DNA from: Pseudomonas sp. K2I15
Lineage (GTDB): Bacteria; Pseudomonadota; Gammaproteobacteria; Pseudomonadales; Pseudomonadaceae
Reading direction: 5' to 3'
DNA length: 64,000 nt
Assembly (NCBI RefSeq): GCF_002204795.1
Contig: NZ_NIXO01000019.1
Span: 1 to 64,000 of the forward strand
This document shows positions 35,232 to 43,766 of this stretch, piece after piece (within the stretch, counting starts at the first letter, position 1; each line of letters begins with the position of its first letter). The position numbers and the translations under genes are program-made. The notes under the pieces are model-generated. The model did no database searches. It was not told where the DNA came from and saw only the letters and a program-made list of their open reading frames with translations.

Positions 35232-37427
35232 ATGGAAATCAAGGTCAATTTTCTCGACAACCTTCGACTTGAAGCCAAGTTCGACGACTTCACCGTGGTG
35301 GCCGATCAGCCTATTCGCTACAAGGGCGACGGCTCGGCCCCCGGTCCATTCGATTACTTCCTGGCTTCGTCGGCGTTGTGTGCGGCTTACTTTGTGAAGT
35401 TGTACTGCCAAACCCGCAATATTCCCACCGACAATATTCGCCTGTCGCAGAACAACATTGTCGACCCGGAAAACCGCTACAACCAGATTTTCAAGATCCA
35501 GGTCGAGTTGCCGGCGGATATCTCCGATAAAGACCGCCAAGGCATCTTGCGTTCCATCGACCGTTGCACCGTGAAAAAAGTGGTGCAGGCCGGGCCGGAG
35601 TTTGTGATCGAAGAAGTGGAAAACCTCGACGCCGATGCCCAGGCGTTGCTGATGCCGAGCGCGGCGTCGGATGCCGGCACTTACATCGCGGGCAAGGACC
35701 TGCCGCTGGAGAAAACCATCGCCAACATGTCGGCCATTCTGGCGGGCCTGGGCATGAAGATCGAGATCGCGTCGTGGCGCAATATCGTGCCCAACGTATG
35801 GTCGCTGCATATCCGCGATGCACACTCGCCGATGTGCTTTACCAACGGTAAAGGTGCGACCAAAGAGGGCGCACTGGCGTCGGCGCTGGGCGAGTTTATC
35901 GAACGGTTGAACTGCAATTTTTTCTACAACGACCAGTTCTGGGGCGAAGACATCGCCAATGCGCCATTCGTGCATTACCCGGACGAACGCTGGTTCAAGC
36001 CTGGCCGTAAAGACGAACTGCCGCCGGAAATTCTCGACGCGCATTGCCTGCATATCTACAACCGTGACGGCGAGCTGCGTGGCTCGCACCTGTACGACAC
36101 CAACTCCGGCAACGAAGAACGCGGCATTGTTTCGCTGCCGTTCGTGCGCCAGTCCGATGGCGAGGTGGTGTATTTCCCCTCCAACCTGATCGAGAACCTG
36201 TACCTCAGCAACGGCATGAGTGCCGGCAACACCCTGGCTGAAGCGCAGGTGCAGTGCCTGTCGGAGATCTTCGAACGCGCGGTAAAACGCGAAATCATCG
36301 AGGGTGAATTCGCGCTGCCGGATGTGCCGCAGGAAGTGCTGGCGAAATTCCCCGGCATCCTGGCCGGTATCCAGGGCCTGGAAGCCCAGGGCTTCCCGGT
36401 GCTGGTGAAGGATGCGTCCCTGGGCGGCGAATTCCCGGTGATGTGTGTCACGTTGATGAACCCGCGCACCGGCGGTGTATTTGCCTCGTTCGGCGCACAC
36501 CCAAGCCTGGAAGTCGCGCTGGAACGCAGCCTGACGGAGCTGCTGCAAGGCCGTAGCTTCGAAGGCCTGAACGACTTGCCGCAGCCGACGTTTGAAGGCC
36601 ATGCGGTGACGGAGCCGAACAACTTTGTCGAGCACTTCATCGACTCCAGCGGCGTGGTGTCGTGGCGCTTCTTCAGCTCCAAGTCGGATTACGAATTCGT
36701 GGAATGGGACTTCTCCGGCCAGGGTGAAAACTCCAACGCTGAAGAAGCCGCGACGTTGTTCGGCATCCTCGAAGGCATGGGCAAGGAAGCCTACATGGCG
36801 GTGTACGAGCACATCGGCGCGACGGCCTGCCGCATCCTGGTGCCGGACTATTCGGAGATCTACCCGATCGACGATCTGATCTGGGACAACACCAACAAGG
36901 CGCTGTTTTTCCGCGAAGACATCCTGAACCTGCATCGCCTGGATGAGGCCGACTTGAAGGGCCTGGTTGAGCGTCTGGTGGAAAGTGAGCTGGACGATTA
37001 CACCGATATCGCCACGCTGATCGGCATCGAGTTTGATGACAATACAGCGTGGGGGCAGCTGACGATTCTGGAATTGAAGCTGCTGATTTATCTGGCCTTG
37101 CAGCAGTTTGAAGAAGCCAAGGAACTGGTGGAAATGTTCCAGCAGTACAACGACAACACCGTTGAGCGCGGGTTGTTCTACCAGGCCGTGAATGCGGTGC
37201 TGGAGATGGAGTTGGATGAAGATTTGGAGCTGGCGGATTACGACGTGAATTTGCGCCGGATGTTTGGTAATGAGCGGATGGATGCGGCGATTGGTTCGGT
37301 GAGCGGTAGCGTGCGGTTCTATGGCTTGACGCCGACGAGCATGAAGCTGGAAGGGCAGGACCGGCATCTGCGGTTGATTGACAGCTACAAGAAGCTGCAC
37401 GCGGCACGGGCTAATACTGCACGCTAA
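35232..37427 (+). CDS. OsmC-YcaO fusion protein
   Basis: Two-domain protein of 731 residues. Residues 1-140 are OsmC-like ('GSAPGPFDYFLASSALCAAYFVKLYCQ' with the peroxidatic-type Cys, and 'DRCTVKKVVQAGPEF'). Residues about 145-731 correspond to E. coli YcaO over its whole length ('GKDLPLEKTIANMSAIL', 'ASWRNIVPNVWSLHIRD', 'CFTNGKGATKEGALASALGEFIERL', 'NGMSAGNTLAEAQVQCLSEIFERAVK', 'FGAHPSLEVALERSLTELLQGR'). YcaO proteins use ATP to activate amide backbones, and E. coli YcaO assists RimO in beta-methylthiolation of ribosomal protein S12. No azole-peptide biosynthesis partners are nearby, so the housekeeping role is more likely than RiPP synthesis. Confidence 0.95.
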   Translation: MEIKVNFLDNLRLEAKFDDFTVVADQPIRYKGDGSAPGPFDYFLASSALCAAYFVKLYCQTRNIPTDNIRLSQNNIVDPENRYNQIFKIQVELPADISDKDRQGILRSIDRCTVKKVVQAGPEFVIEEVENLDADAQALLMPSAASDAGTYIAGKDLPLEKTIANMSAILAGLGMKIEIASWRNIVPNVWSLHIRDAHSPMCFTNGKGATKEGALASALGEFIERLNCNFFYNDQFWGEDIANAPFVHYPDERWFKPGRKDELPPEILDAHCLHIYNRDGELRGSHLYDTNSGNEERGIVSLPFVRQSDGEVVYFPSNLIENLYLSNGMSAGNTLAEAQVQCLSEIFERAVKREIIEGEFALPDVPQEVLAKFPGILAGIQGLEAQGFPVLVKDASLGGEFPVMCVTLMNPRTGGVFASFGAHPSLEVALERSLTELLQGRSFEGLNDLPQPTFEGHAVTEPNNFVEHFIDSSGVVSWRFFSSKSDYEFVEWDFSGQGENSNAEEAATLFGILEGMGKEAYMAVYEHIGATACRILVPDYSEIYPIDDLIWDNTNKALFFREDILNLHRLDEADLKGLVERLVESELDDYTDIATLIGIEFDDNTAWGQLTILELKLLIYLALQQFEEAKELVEMFQQYNDNTVERGLFYQAVNAVLEMELDEDLELADYDVNLRRMFGNERMDAAIGSVSGSVRFYGLTPTSMKLEGQDRHLRLIDSYKKLHAARANTAR

Positions 37428-37437
37428 CCCCGCTGTT

Positions 37438-37488
37438 CCTGTGGTGAGGGGGCTTTTGTGGTGAGGGGACAAGCCCCCTCGCCACAGG
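37438..37488. repeat. REP elements (class C), compact copy
   Basis: The arms CCTGTGGTGAGGGGGC and GCCCCCTCGCCACAGG lie close together, with a partial repeat (GTGGTGAGGGGAC) in between. This is a shorter and more degenerate version of the pairs seen at 11989 and 21604. It separates the convergent YcaO and efflux-channel genes. Confidence 0.7.
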
Positions 37489-37516
37489 TTAATGGTTGTC
37501 TGCGCTATCTCTTAGC

Positions 37517-38938
37517 TTACAAAGTCCAACCCAACCCCAGCGCCTTGTGCAGCGACGCAAAGTCCTTGAGCAACGCCGCATCCCCCGAAATCCTGCTTTC
37601 CTGTGCCTGGTACCGCGTACGCTCCGCATCCAGCCAGTCCAGCGTACTCGCCGTGCCCGCACGATAACGCTGGCGCGTCAGGTCCGCCGCACGCACCGCC
37701 GACGACTCCACATTGCGCAGCAGCACCACGTTCTGCCGCTGGTTGCCATACCGGGCCAAAGCCACATCCGCGTCACGCAACGCACTCAACACCACACTTT
37801 TGTAGTGGGCGAGCGCCTCATCGCGCCCGGCTTGAGCACCTTTGACACTGGCCGCCACCCGGCCAAAATCCAGCGCATTCCAGGTCAGCCGTGGCAGCAG
37901 CAGCCAGGTGCCGCTGTCCTTGCGCGCCAGATGCCCGGGATCGGCCGCCGAGAACGACAAATCGCCCATAAGGCTCAACTTGGGAAACCAGTCGGCGGTT
38001 TTCTCGCCGATCTGCGCGTTGCTCGACGCCAGTTGGCGCTCGGCGACGCGGATATCCGGCCGCGCTTTCAAGATCGCCGCCGGGTCGGCAAACGGCACCT
38101 GGCTCGGGATAGCGGGCAGGGCACGCGGAGTAGTGAGGCTCGCATCCAGCTCGCCCGGCTCCAGGCCGCACAGTAAGTTCAGTTGATCCACCGCTTCGAC
38201 GATTGACGCTTGCAGGGGCAAACGCTGGGCCCGGGTGTTTTCTGCCTGGGTCAGCACCTGTTCGAGTTGCAACTGCGAGGCCACGCCACGGCTGCGCCGC
38301 TGCTGGGTCAGGTCCAGCGCCTGCTCCTCGATGTCGACACTGGCATCCACCAGCGCGAGTCGCGCCTGCTGGTCGCGCAGGTCGGCATAGGTCTGCACCA
38401 CCTCGGCAGCCAGTTGCACCTGGGCATCGGCCAACTGCGCTTGTGACGCATCGTTTTGCGCCTGTGCGGCCTCGATCGCACGGCGGGTGCCGCCAAACAC
38501 GTCGGCTTCCCAACTGGCATCAAAGCCTGCGAGGTAAAGGCTCAACGGCCCGCGACCGCCACCACTGCTGCCACCCAACGCCGAGGTGTCGGGGGAGCGC
38601 AATTTAACCATCGCGGCATCGCCGGTGATTTTTGGCAGGGCATCGGCGTTGGCGCCACTCAGGCTGGCGCGCGACTGCTTGAGGCGCGCCAGGGCGGTCG
38701 CCATGTCCGGGCTGTTTTGCAGCGCCTGGGCGACCAGTTGGTTGAGCTGCGGGTCGCCCAGGGTTTGCCACCACTGAGCGACAGCTGGCGTGCGTGGCAG
38801 ACCCGTGTCGGCGTGGGGCAAGCGCCCGGCCGCCAATGTTTTTGGCGCAGCATCCGGCGCGCCCTGGTAGTCCGGCCCCACGGTACACGCCGCCAGCAGG
38901 GCGACGGTGAAGAGCAGGGGAAGTGAGCGATAAATCAT
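37517..38938 (-). CDS. Outer-membrane efflux channel, OprM/NodT family lipoprotein
   Basis: TolC-like outer-membrane factor of 473 residues. It has a lipoprotein signal ('LLFTVALLAACTVGPDYQ', acylated Cys near 18) and two efflux-protein repeats. One carries 'NSPDMATALARLKQSRASLSGANADALPKI' and the other 'PFADPAAILKARPDIRVAERQLASSNAQIGEKTADWFPKLSLMG'. The start at 38938 overlaps the EmrB-like stop (ATGA). It is the last gene of a three-gene efflux operon. The channel completes a path across both membranes for the pump encoded upstream. Confidence 0.93.
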   Translation of the reverse strand: MIYRSLPLLFTVALLAACTVGPDYQGAPDAAPKTLAAGRLPHADTGLPRTPAVAQWWQTLGDPQLNQLVAQALQNSPDMATALARLKQSRASLSGANADALPKITGDAAMVKLRSPDTSALGGSSGGGRGPLSLYLAGFDASWEADVFGGTRRAIEAAQAQNDASQAQLADAQVQLAAEVVQTYADLRDQQARLALVDASVDIEEQALDLTQQRRSRGVASQLQLEQVLTQAENTRAQRLPLQASIVEAVDQLNLLCGLEPGELDASLTTPRALPAIPSQVPFADPAAILKARPDIRVAERQLASSNAQIGEKTADWFPKLSLMGDLSFSAADPGHLARKDSGTWLLLPRLTWNALDFGRVAASVKGAQAGRDEALAHYKSVVLSALRDADVALARYGNQRQNVVLLRNVESSAVRAADLTRQRYRAGTASTLDWLDAERTRYQAQESRISGDAALLKDFASLHKALGLGWTL

Positions 38939-40515
38939 GTTCGTTGGCCTGCCTGCGCCGCGCGCTTTTTCAGGATGAAGATCAGGGGAAGGCACGCCAG
39001 CATGGCCAGTCCCAGCACGTAGAACGCGTCGTTGTAGGCCATCACTGCCGCTTGCTGGGCGATGTCGTTAGCCAAGTGGCTGAGGGCCTGCAGCGACGCC
39101 GTAGAGGGGTCACCGGTTTGCGCCAGGTAGCTGGCGGTGTTGCTCGCCATTTGATCCTGGGTCAACTGACTGTTGGCCTGGATGCCTTCGCGCAGCATGT
39201 CGTCATGAAAGTGGCTGCGCCGATCCATCAACACGCCCAGCAACGCCAGCCCCAACGTGCCGCCGAGGTTGCGCGACATGTTGTAGAGCCCGGCCGCATC
39301 GCCGGCATCGCGGGTTTCCACCGAGCGCATGGACAGTTGGCTGAGGGGCATCATCACCAGGATTTGCCCAAAGCCCCGCAGAATCTGCGACCAATAAAAA
39401 TCATGGCCGACACTCTGGGCCGTGAGTTGGGTGTCGAGAAAACAGCTGGCCCAGTACATCAACAGGCCTACGCCGACCATCATCCTGAGGTCCAGGCGGC
39501 CCAACATTCTCGGCAGGATCGGCATCAGCAGAAACGCTGGAATGCCCGACAGCAGCATGATCGAACCCGACTGTTGTGCGTTGTAGCCCGACAAGATGCC
39601 AAGGAACTGTGGCACCAGATAAGCCGTGCCATACAGCCCGGCGCCGACGGCGGTGGCGATCAGCAGCACGCTGCCAAAGCTGCGGTTGAGCACCAGTTGC
39701 AGGCGCAATATCGGCGTACTCGACCGCACCTGCCCGACGGCAATCAGGAAGAACCCGACCACCATCGCAATGCTCAGCCAGATGATCAGCAACGAATCGA
39801 GCCAGTGTTCGCGCTGGCCTTCCTCCAGCACCACGGTGAGCGAACTCAAGCCCATGGCCAGGCCGAGGATGCCCAGCCAGTCGGCCTTGATGAACTGTTG
39901 AAGGTTCATGCGCTCGCTCGGCAGGCCGGTGATCAACAGGGTGATCAAGGTAATGCTGACGGGCAGGTTAATGAAGAAGCACCAGCGCCAGTTAATGTTT
40001 TCCGTGAGCCAGCCACCTATCACCGGGCCCAATAGCGGGCCGAGAATCACCGTCATGCCGAACATCGTGGTGCCGATTGCCAACTGATGGGCGGGTAGCC
40101 GGGTGCGCACGATGGTCTGGGCGGTCGGGATCATCGCGCCGCCGGCAAAGCCCTGGCCGATGCGCCCGGCGATCATCGCGCCGAGGCTCGATGACAGCCC
40201 GCAGAACATCGAGAAAAACGTGAACATCAAGGCGGTGCCGATCAGGAACCGGCGCAGGCCAAACACCCGGGTCAGCCAGGCGGCGAGGGGAATCATGACG
40301 ATTTCCGACATCAGGTAACCGGTGGCAATCCATGTGCCTTCAGTACCGGTCGCGCCGATCTGACCCTGGATTTGCGGGAGCGCCGAGTTGGTGATCGAGA
40401 TATCCAGGGTCGCCAGCAGCGCGCCCAGCGAGCCGGCGGCGACCGCGATCCAGTCCGTCAGCGAGGCGTTGCGCGGTTTGTCCGCGGGCACCTCGGCCAA
40501 TATCGCTTCAGCCAT
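38935..40515 (-). CDS. MFS efflux pump, DHA2/EmrB family (14 helices)
   Basis: Inner-membrane drug:H+ antiporter of 526 residues. It has the EmrB/QacA motif 'DISITNSALPQIQGQIGATGTEGTWIATGYLMSEIVMIPLAAWLTRVFGLRRFL', the motif C-like 'LLGPVIGGWLTENINWRWCFFINLPV' and a long C-terminal segment with 'MSRNLGGTLGLALLGVLMDRR', all characteristic. It works with the EmrA-like adaptor (eight-base overlap with its gene) and the OprM-type channel (four-base overlap). The substrates are likely hydrophobic toxic compounds. Confidence 0.94.
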   Translation of the reverse strand: MAEAILAEVPADKPRNASLTDWIAVAAGSLGALLATLDISITNSALPQIQGQIGATGTEGTWIATGYLMSEIVMIPLAAWLTRVFGLRRFLIGTALMFTFFSMFCGLSSSLGAMIAGRIGQGFAGGAMIPTAQTIVRTRLPAHQLAIGTTMFGMTVILGPLLGPVIGGWLTENINWRWCFFINLPVSITLITLLITGLPSERMNLQQFIKADWLGILGLAMGLSSLTVVLEEGQREHWLDSLLIIWLSIAMVVGFFLIAVGQVRSSTPILRLQLVLNRSFGSVLLIATAVGAGLYGTAYLVPQFLGILSGYNAQQSGSIMLLSGIPAFLLMPILPRMLGRLDLRMMVGVGLLMYWASCFLDTQLTAQSVGHDFYWSQILRGFGQILVMMPLSQLSMRSVETRDAGDAAGLYNMSRNLGGTLGLALLGVLMDRRSHFHDDMLREGIQANSQLTQDQMASNTASYLAQTGDPSTASLQALSHLANDIAQQAAVMAYNDAFYVLGLAMLACLPLIFILKKRAAQAGQRT

Positions 40516-41620
40516 GGTTGGCGTCTGCCTTGTGGGTGCGGGTGTCGACTTCCACGGTCGCGGACAAACCGGGCATCAGCGCCTGGCGAACGTCATCCGG
40601 TACGTCCAGGGAAATCCGCACGGGAACCCGCTGCACGATCTTGGTGAAGTTGCCGGTGGCGTTCGACGGCGGCAGCAACGCGAACTGCGCGCCGGTGCCG
40701 GGCGACAGGCTGTCGATATGGCCCTGGAGGTCATGGCCCGGCAGCGCGTCGACGTGCACGGTGACGGTTTGCCCGGCGTGCATGTCGCCGATCTGGGTTT
40801 CCTTGTAGTTGGCGGTCAGGTAGATCGCGCTCACCGGCACCACGGTCAGCAGGCGTGTGCCCGGCTGCACGTATTGCCCGACACGCACACCTCGGTCGGC
40901 CACGCGGCCGTCGAGTGGGCTGCGAATCACCGCGTCGTCTACGTCCAACTGGCTCTGGGCATCGCTGGCCTTGGCCACGCCGAGTTGCGCCTGTGCCTGC
41001 TTGAGCTGGGCTTCAAGGGTGCCGTAGCGGGTTTGGCTGGAACGCAGTGCGGCCTGCTTGGCGGCTACGGTGCTGCGGGCTTGGGCCAGTTGGTTGTTGA
41101 GCTGGGCCAGGCGTTCTTCCGGCTCTGCACCGGAACGCGCCAGTGGCGCATAACGCGCGACTTCGGTTTGTGCGTGTTGGGCGTCGGCTTGCGCGCCTTG
41201 CAGTTGGGCGCGCGCTTCGGCGATGGTCGAGTCCTGCTGCACCAGGTCGGCCTGGGCTTTGGCAAAATCGGCTTCGCGGGCCGCAATCGTCGCCGAGGCT
41301 TCGTCACTCACGGCCTGGTATTTGCGTGCGTCCAGGCGTACCAGCACGTCGCCGCGCTTGACGTTCTGGTTATCGGCCACCAGAACTTCGGCGACGTAGC
41401 CGCTGATTTTCGGCGCCACGCTGATGCTGTCGGCTTGCAGATAGGCGTCATCGGTGGTCTCGATAAAGCGCCCGGTGATCCACCACCAGGCGCCCCACGC
41501 CAGCCCGGCCAACAGTGCAACGCCGGCGAGTGTCAGCAGAATCCGCCGGGCTTTGCCGCGTTGGCCGTTGACGGTGGTTTCAGGAATGACCTGAGAAGAG
41601 GGAGGTGCCGCGGACATCAA
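40508..41620 (-). CDS. Membrane fusion protein, HlyD/EmrA family
   Basis: Periplasmic adaptor of 370 residues anchored by one N-terminal helix ('ARRILLTLAGVALLAGLAWGAWWWI'). A lipoyl/barrel part ('TDDAYLQADSISVAPKISGYVAEVLVADNQNVKRGDVLVRLDAR') comes next, then a long coiled coil (about residues 95-215, Ala/Gln-rich) and the C-terminal barrel ('DGRVADRGVRVGQYVQPGTRLLTVVPVSAIYLTANYKETQ'). It is the first gene of the efflux operon, divergent from the CerR-type regulator, whose likely operator lies directly upstream. Confidence 0.94.
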   Translation of the reverse strand: MMSAAPPSSQVIPETTVNGQRGKARRILLTLAGVALLAGLAWGAWWWITGRFIETTDDAYLQADSISVAPKISGYVAEVLVADNQNVKRGDVLVRLDARKYQAVSDEASATIAAREADFAKAQADLVQQDSTIAEARAQLQGAQADAQHAQTEVARYAPLARSGAEPEERLAQLNNQLAQARSTVAAKQAALRSSQTRYGTLEAQLKQAQAQLGVAKASDAQSQLDVDDAVIRSPLDGRVADRGVRVGQYVQPGTRLLTVVPVSAIYLTANYKETQIGDMHAGQTVTVHVDALPGHDLQGHIDSLSPGTGAQFALLPPSNATGNFTKIVQRVPVRISLDVPDDVRQALMPGLSATVEVDTRTHKADANHG

Positions 41621-41634
41621 GTCACTCCAGTTTT

Positions 41635-41686
41635 ATATCAGTTGGAATAAATTCGTTTTTTCGCGAAAATTTGTCAACTGGTATAT
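41635..41686. promoter_or_regulatory. Extended palindromic operator between efflux operon and TetR regulator
   Basis: The outer arms ATATCAGTTG (41635-41644) and CAACTGGTATAT (41675-41686) are nearly perfect complements. An inner perfect palindrome TTTTCGCGAAAA (41658-41669) lies between them. Either could be the TetR site controlling both directions. The A+T-rich sequence also holds the promoters. Confidence 0.6.
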
Positions 41687-41703
41687 TTTGGTGACGTCTA
41701 GAA

Positions 41704-42420
41704 ATGGAGTTGCACATGGCACGACATAAACCGGCCGCCGAAGGGGGTTATCAGCGGGGTGAAGAAACCCGCGCACGTATTGTCGAGGCTGCCGTAGAGG
41801 TATTTGGCGAGCGCGGCTACGACGGCGCGTCCACGCGCGACATCGCCAACGCTGCCGGGGTCAATGCACCGGCGATCCAGTACTACTTCGATGGCAAGGA
41901 AGGCGTATACCTGGCGTGCGTCGAGCACTTGATCACGCTGCTATGGCGAAAAATGTCCGAGCCTGTTGAGGCGGCGGAAGGCGCGCTGGCCGATCCAGAC
42001 GTGAGCGATCAGGCGCTGATCGAAGTCTCGCTGGGCATTCTCGGCGCCGTGGTCTCGACGATTCAGGACAGCCCTCAAACCACGGCGTGGCGTGCGTTTC
42101 TTGACCGTCATCAAGCCGGGCTCTGCCCTGAAAGCGCGACCATGGCGTTCGAGGAACGCTTCAAGGCGCGCATCGCCAACGTGATCCGCCTGCTGATCGC
42201 GCGCGTTTCCGGCCTTGCCGTTGACGACGAACGCACGGTGATCCACTCGATGGCGCTGTTCACCCAGGGCCTGGCGTTTCGGGTGCAGAAACCCAAGCTG
42301 CTCTCTGCCTTGAACTGGACCGAAGTGAACCAGAAGGAAATGGAACTGGTGCGGGATGTGGTGCTGATGCAGGCGCGGTTTACCCTCGAAGGGCTGGTGC
42401 GGCACCGGGACCGGCGCTGA
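41704..42420 (+). CDS. TetR family regulator with CerR-type C-terminal domain
   Basis: Repressor of 238 residues. The N-terminal HTH is 'RGEETRARIVEAAVEVFGERGYDGASTRDIANAAGVNAPAIQYYFDGKEGVYLACVEHL' (about residues 18-75). The C-terminal part ('TAWRAFLDRHQAGLCPES', 'IHSMALFTQGLAFRVQKPKLLSALNW') matches the CerR/DUF1956 domain. The start is 41704 or the second Met at 41716. It is divergent from the EmrA-EmrB-OprM operon, its most likely target. Confidence 0.93.
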   Translation: MELHMARHKPAAEGGYQRGEETRARIVEAAVEVFGERGYDGASTRDIANAAGVNAPAIQYYFDGKEGVYLACVEHLITLLWRKMSEPVEAAEGALADPDVSDQALIEVSLGILGAVVSTIQDSPQTTAWRAFLDRHQAGLCPESATMAFEERFKARIANVIRLLIARVSGLAVDDERTVIHSMALFTQGLAFRVQKPKLLSALNWTEVNQKEMELVRDVVLMQARFTLEGLVRHRDRR

Positions 42421-42422
42421 CC

Positions 42423-43043
42423 TCAGCGCTTGCTGAAGGCCAGCCGCGCGGCAAACAGCACGAAGATCATGCCGGTGGTGCGGTCCATCCACTTGATCAC
42501 CTTTTCACGCCGCAGCACACCGGCCAGTGGCTGCGTGGCGCCGATCAGTATCAGTGACCAGATCAGGCTGATCACCACATGGATACTCACCAGCCCGAAT
42601 GTCCAACCCACCAGGGAATGCCCCTGGGGAATGAACTGCGGCAGAAAAGACACGTAGAAAATCCCGATCTTGGGGTTGAGGACGTTGCCCATCATGCCCT
42701 TCAAGAACCAGTTTGCGCCGGGTTTTCCGTTGGCTTTGACGGGAGCAAGTGAACTGCGCGGGCGCAACAACATGTTCAGGCCCAGCCATGCCAGGTAAGC
42801 GGCGCCGCAGTACTTCAAAACGTTGAAGGCCACCTCTGAAACCGCGATCAGCGCGCCCAGCCCAAAGGCGACCGCTGCGCCCCATAAGAGACAGCCGGCG
42901 TTGATGCCCAGTGTGGCGCGCAACGCCTGTTGTTTGCCCTCGACCGTTGCGGTTCTGAGCACCAGAGCAGTGTCCAGCCCGGGGGTGAGCGTCAGCAGCG
43001 TGGCGGCGAAGGTGAAGGCCAGCAGGTTATCGGCGATGGACAT
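42423..43043 (-). CDS. LysE family translocator
   Basis: Amino-acid or metabolite exporter of 206 residues. It has 'FAATLLTLTPGLDTALVLRTATVEGKQQALRATLGINAGCLLWG' at the N-terminus and 'FLKGMMGNVLNPKIGIFYVSFLPQFIPQGH' mid-protein, the RhtB-type signatures. It ends two bases after the convergent TetR regulator and follows a DUF6630 gene by 16 bases on the same strand. Confidence 0.93.
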   Translation of the reverse strand: MSIADNLLAFTFAATLLTLTPGLDTALVLRTATVEGKQQALRATLGINAGCLLWGAAVAFGLGALIAVSEVAFNVLKYCGAAYLAWLGLNMLLRPRSSLAPVKANGKPGANWFLKGMMGNVLNPKIGIFYVSFLPQFIPQGHSLVGWTFGLVSIHVVISLIWSLILIGATQPLAGVLRREKVIKWMDRTTGMIFVLFAARLAFSKR

Positions 43044-43059
43044 GGGTATTTACCTTAAA

Positions 43060-43641
43060 TCAGAAACTATCGAGGCTGGCGTTGATACCGGCTACACGCG
43101 CCAGCTCGATGATTGCCTCGACCTGTTCAGCATCGATGATAAATCCCTGGAAATCGTCATCTCCAGAGTCCAGGTGAACGTAACGCTTACCGAATCGAGC
43201 CAGCCATTGGTCGAAACGGCCCAGCACCTCGGGCATTGTTGAAGTGCCGTCATGCACGTAAACGTAAGGTTCTTGCACGCCGCTGGCGCTTGCCAGGTAG
43301 GGCGCCAGGTATTCAAAGCCGTCATACCCTCGCCAATCAACGGCCAGCAGCGCCAGATAGTCGAGTTTCTGTCCCCGGGTGTCGTCAAGCAAACCCTCTG
43401 ACAGCGCGGTGGCGGCGTGTTGCTCCATGGCGAACTTGCGCAGCACTCGCCTGACCAGCCTGGCACTTTCATGCTCTGGCGCGTGAGCCAGCAGCGTTTG
43501 GGTCAGCGATTTGAGTGCGTGCCTCTGTTCCGGGGATTCGTCAGAGCGCATCTCCCGCATGATTGCTGCGTGGCTGGCGTTGGTTTCTTCGGGAGGCGGC
43601 ATGGTAAAGCGCCCGCCAAACAGACGATCCCAAATGCCCAT
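43060..43641 (-). CDS. DUF6630-like cytoplasmic protein
   Basis: Soluble 193-residue protein. The C-terminal half has 'LALLAVDWRGYDGFEYLAPYL' and 'FIIDAEQVEAIIELARVAGI', with a D/E-rich strand before it ('RYVHLDSGDDDFQGF'), similar to the DUF6630 family as recalled. No function is known. Its N-terminus 'MGIWDRLFGG' is a short amphipathic helix found in many small accessory proteins. It is probably co-transcribed with the downstream LysE gene. Confidence 0.65.
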   Translation of the reverse strand: MGIWDRLFGGRFTMPPPEETNASHAAIMREMRSDESPEQRHALKSLTQTLLAHAPEHESARLVRRVLRKFAMEQHAATALSEGLLDDTRGQKLDYLALLAVDWRGYDGFEYLAPYLASASGVQEPYVYVHDGTSTMPEVLGRFDQWLARFGKRYVHLDSGDDDFQGFIIDAEQVEAIIELARVAGINASLDSF

Positions 43642-43766
43642 GTTGCCCTCCCTGGATACGTTGCGTTCATCGTGTGTGGGGCAGGTTACTGTGACGGGTA
43701 CGGAGCTGTCGATACTGTGGCCAGCTGTGCAAGAATATGGCGCTTAGCCACTTAGGGAACTCAAGG

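Noticed and set aside
35232..37427. YcaO as part of a thiazole/oxazole-modified peptide cluster
   Set aside because: No precursor peptide, E1-like or dehydrogenase partner nearby, and full-length agreement with E. coli YcaO favours the housekeeping S12 role.
35214..37472. Long open frame of about 750 codons on the minus strand opposite the OsmC-YcaO gene
   Set aside because: It mirrors the codon bias of the real gene (His/Gln/Arg/Val-rich shadow translation) and has no recognisable domain.
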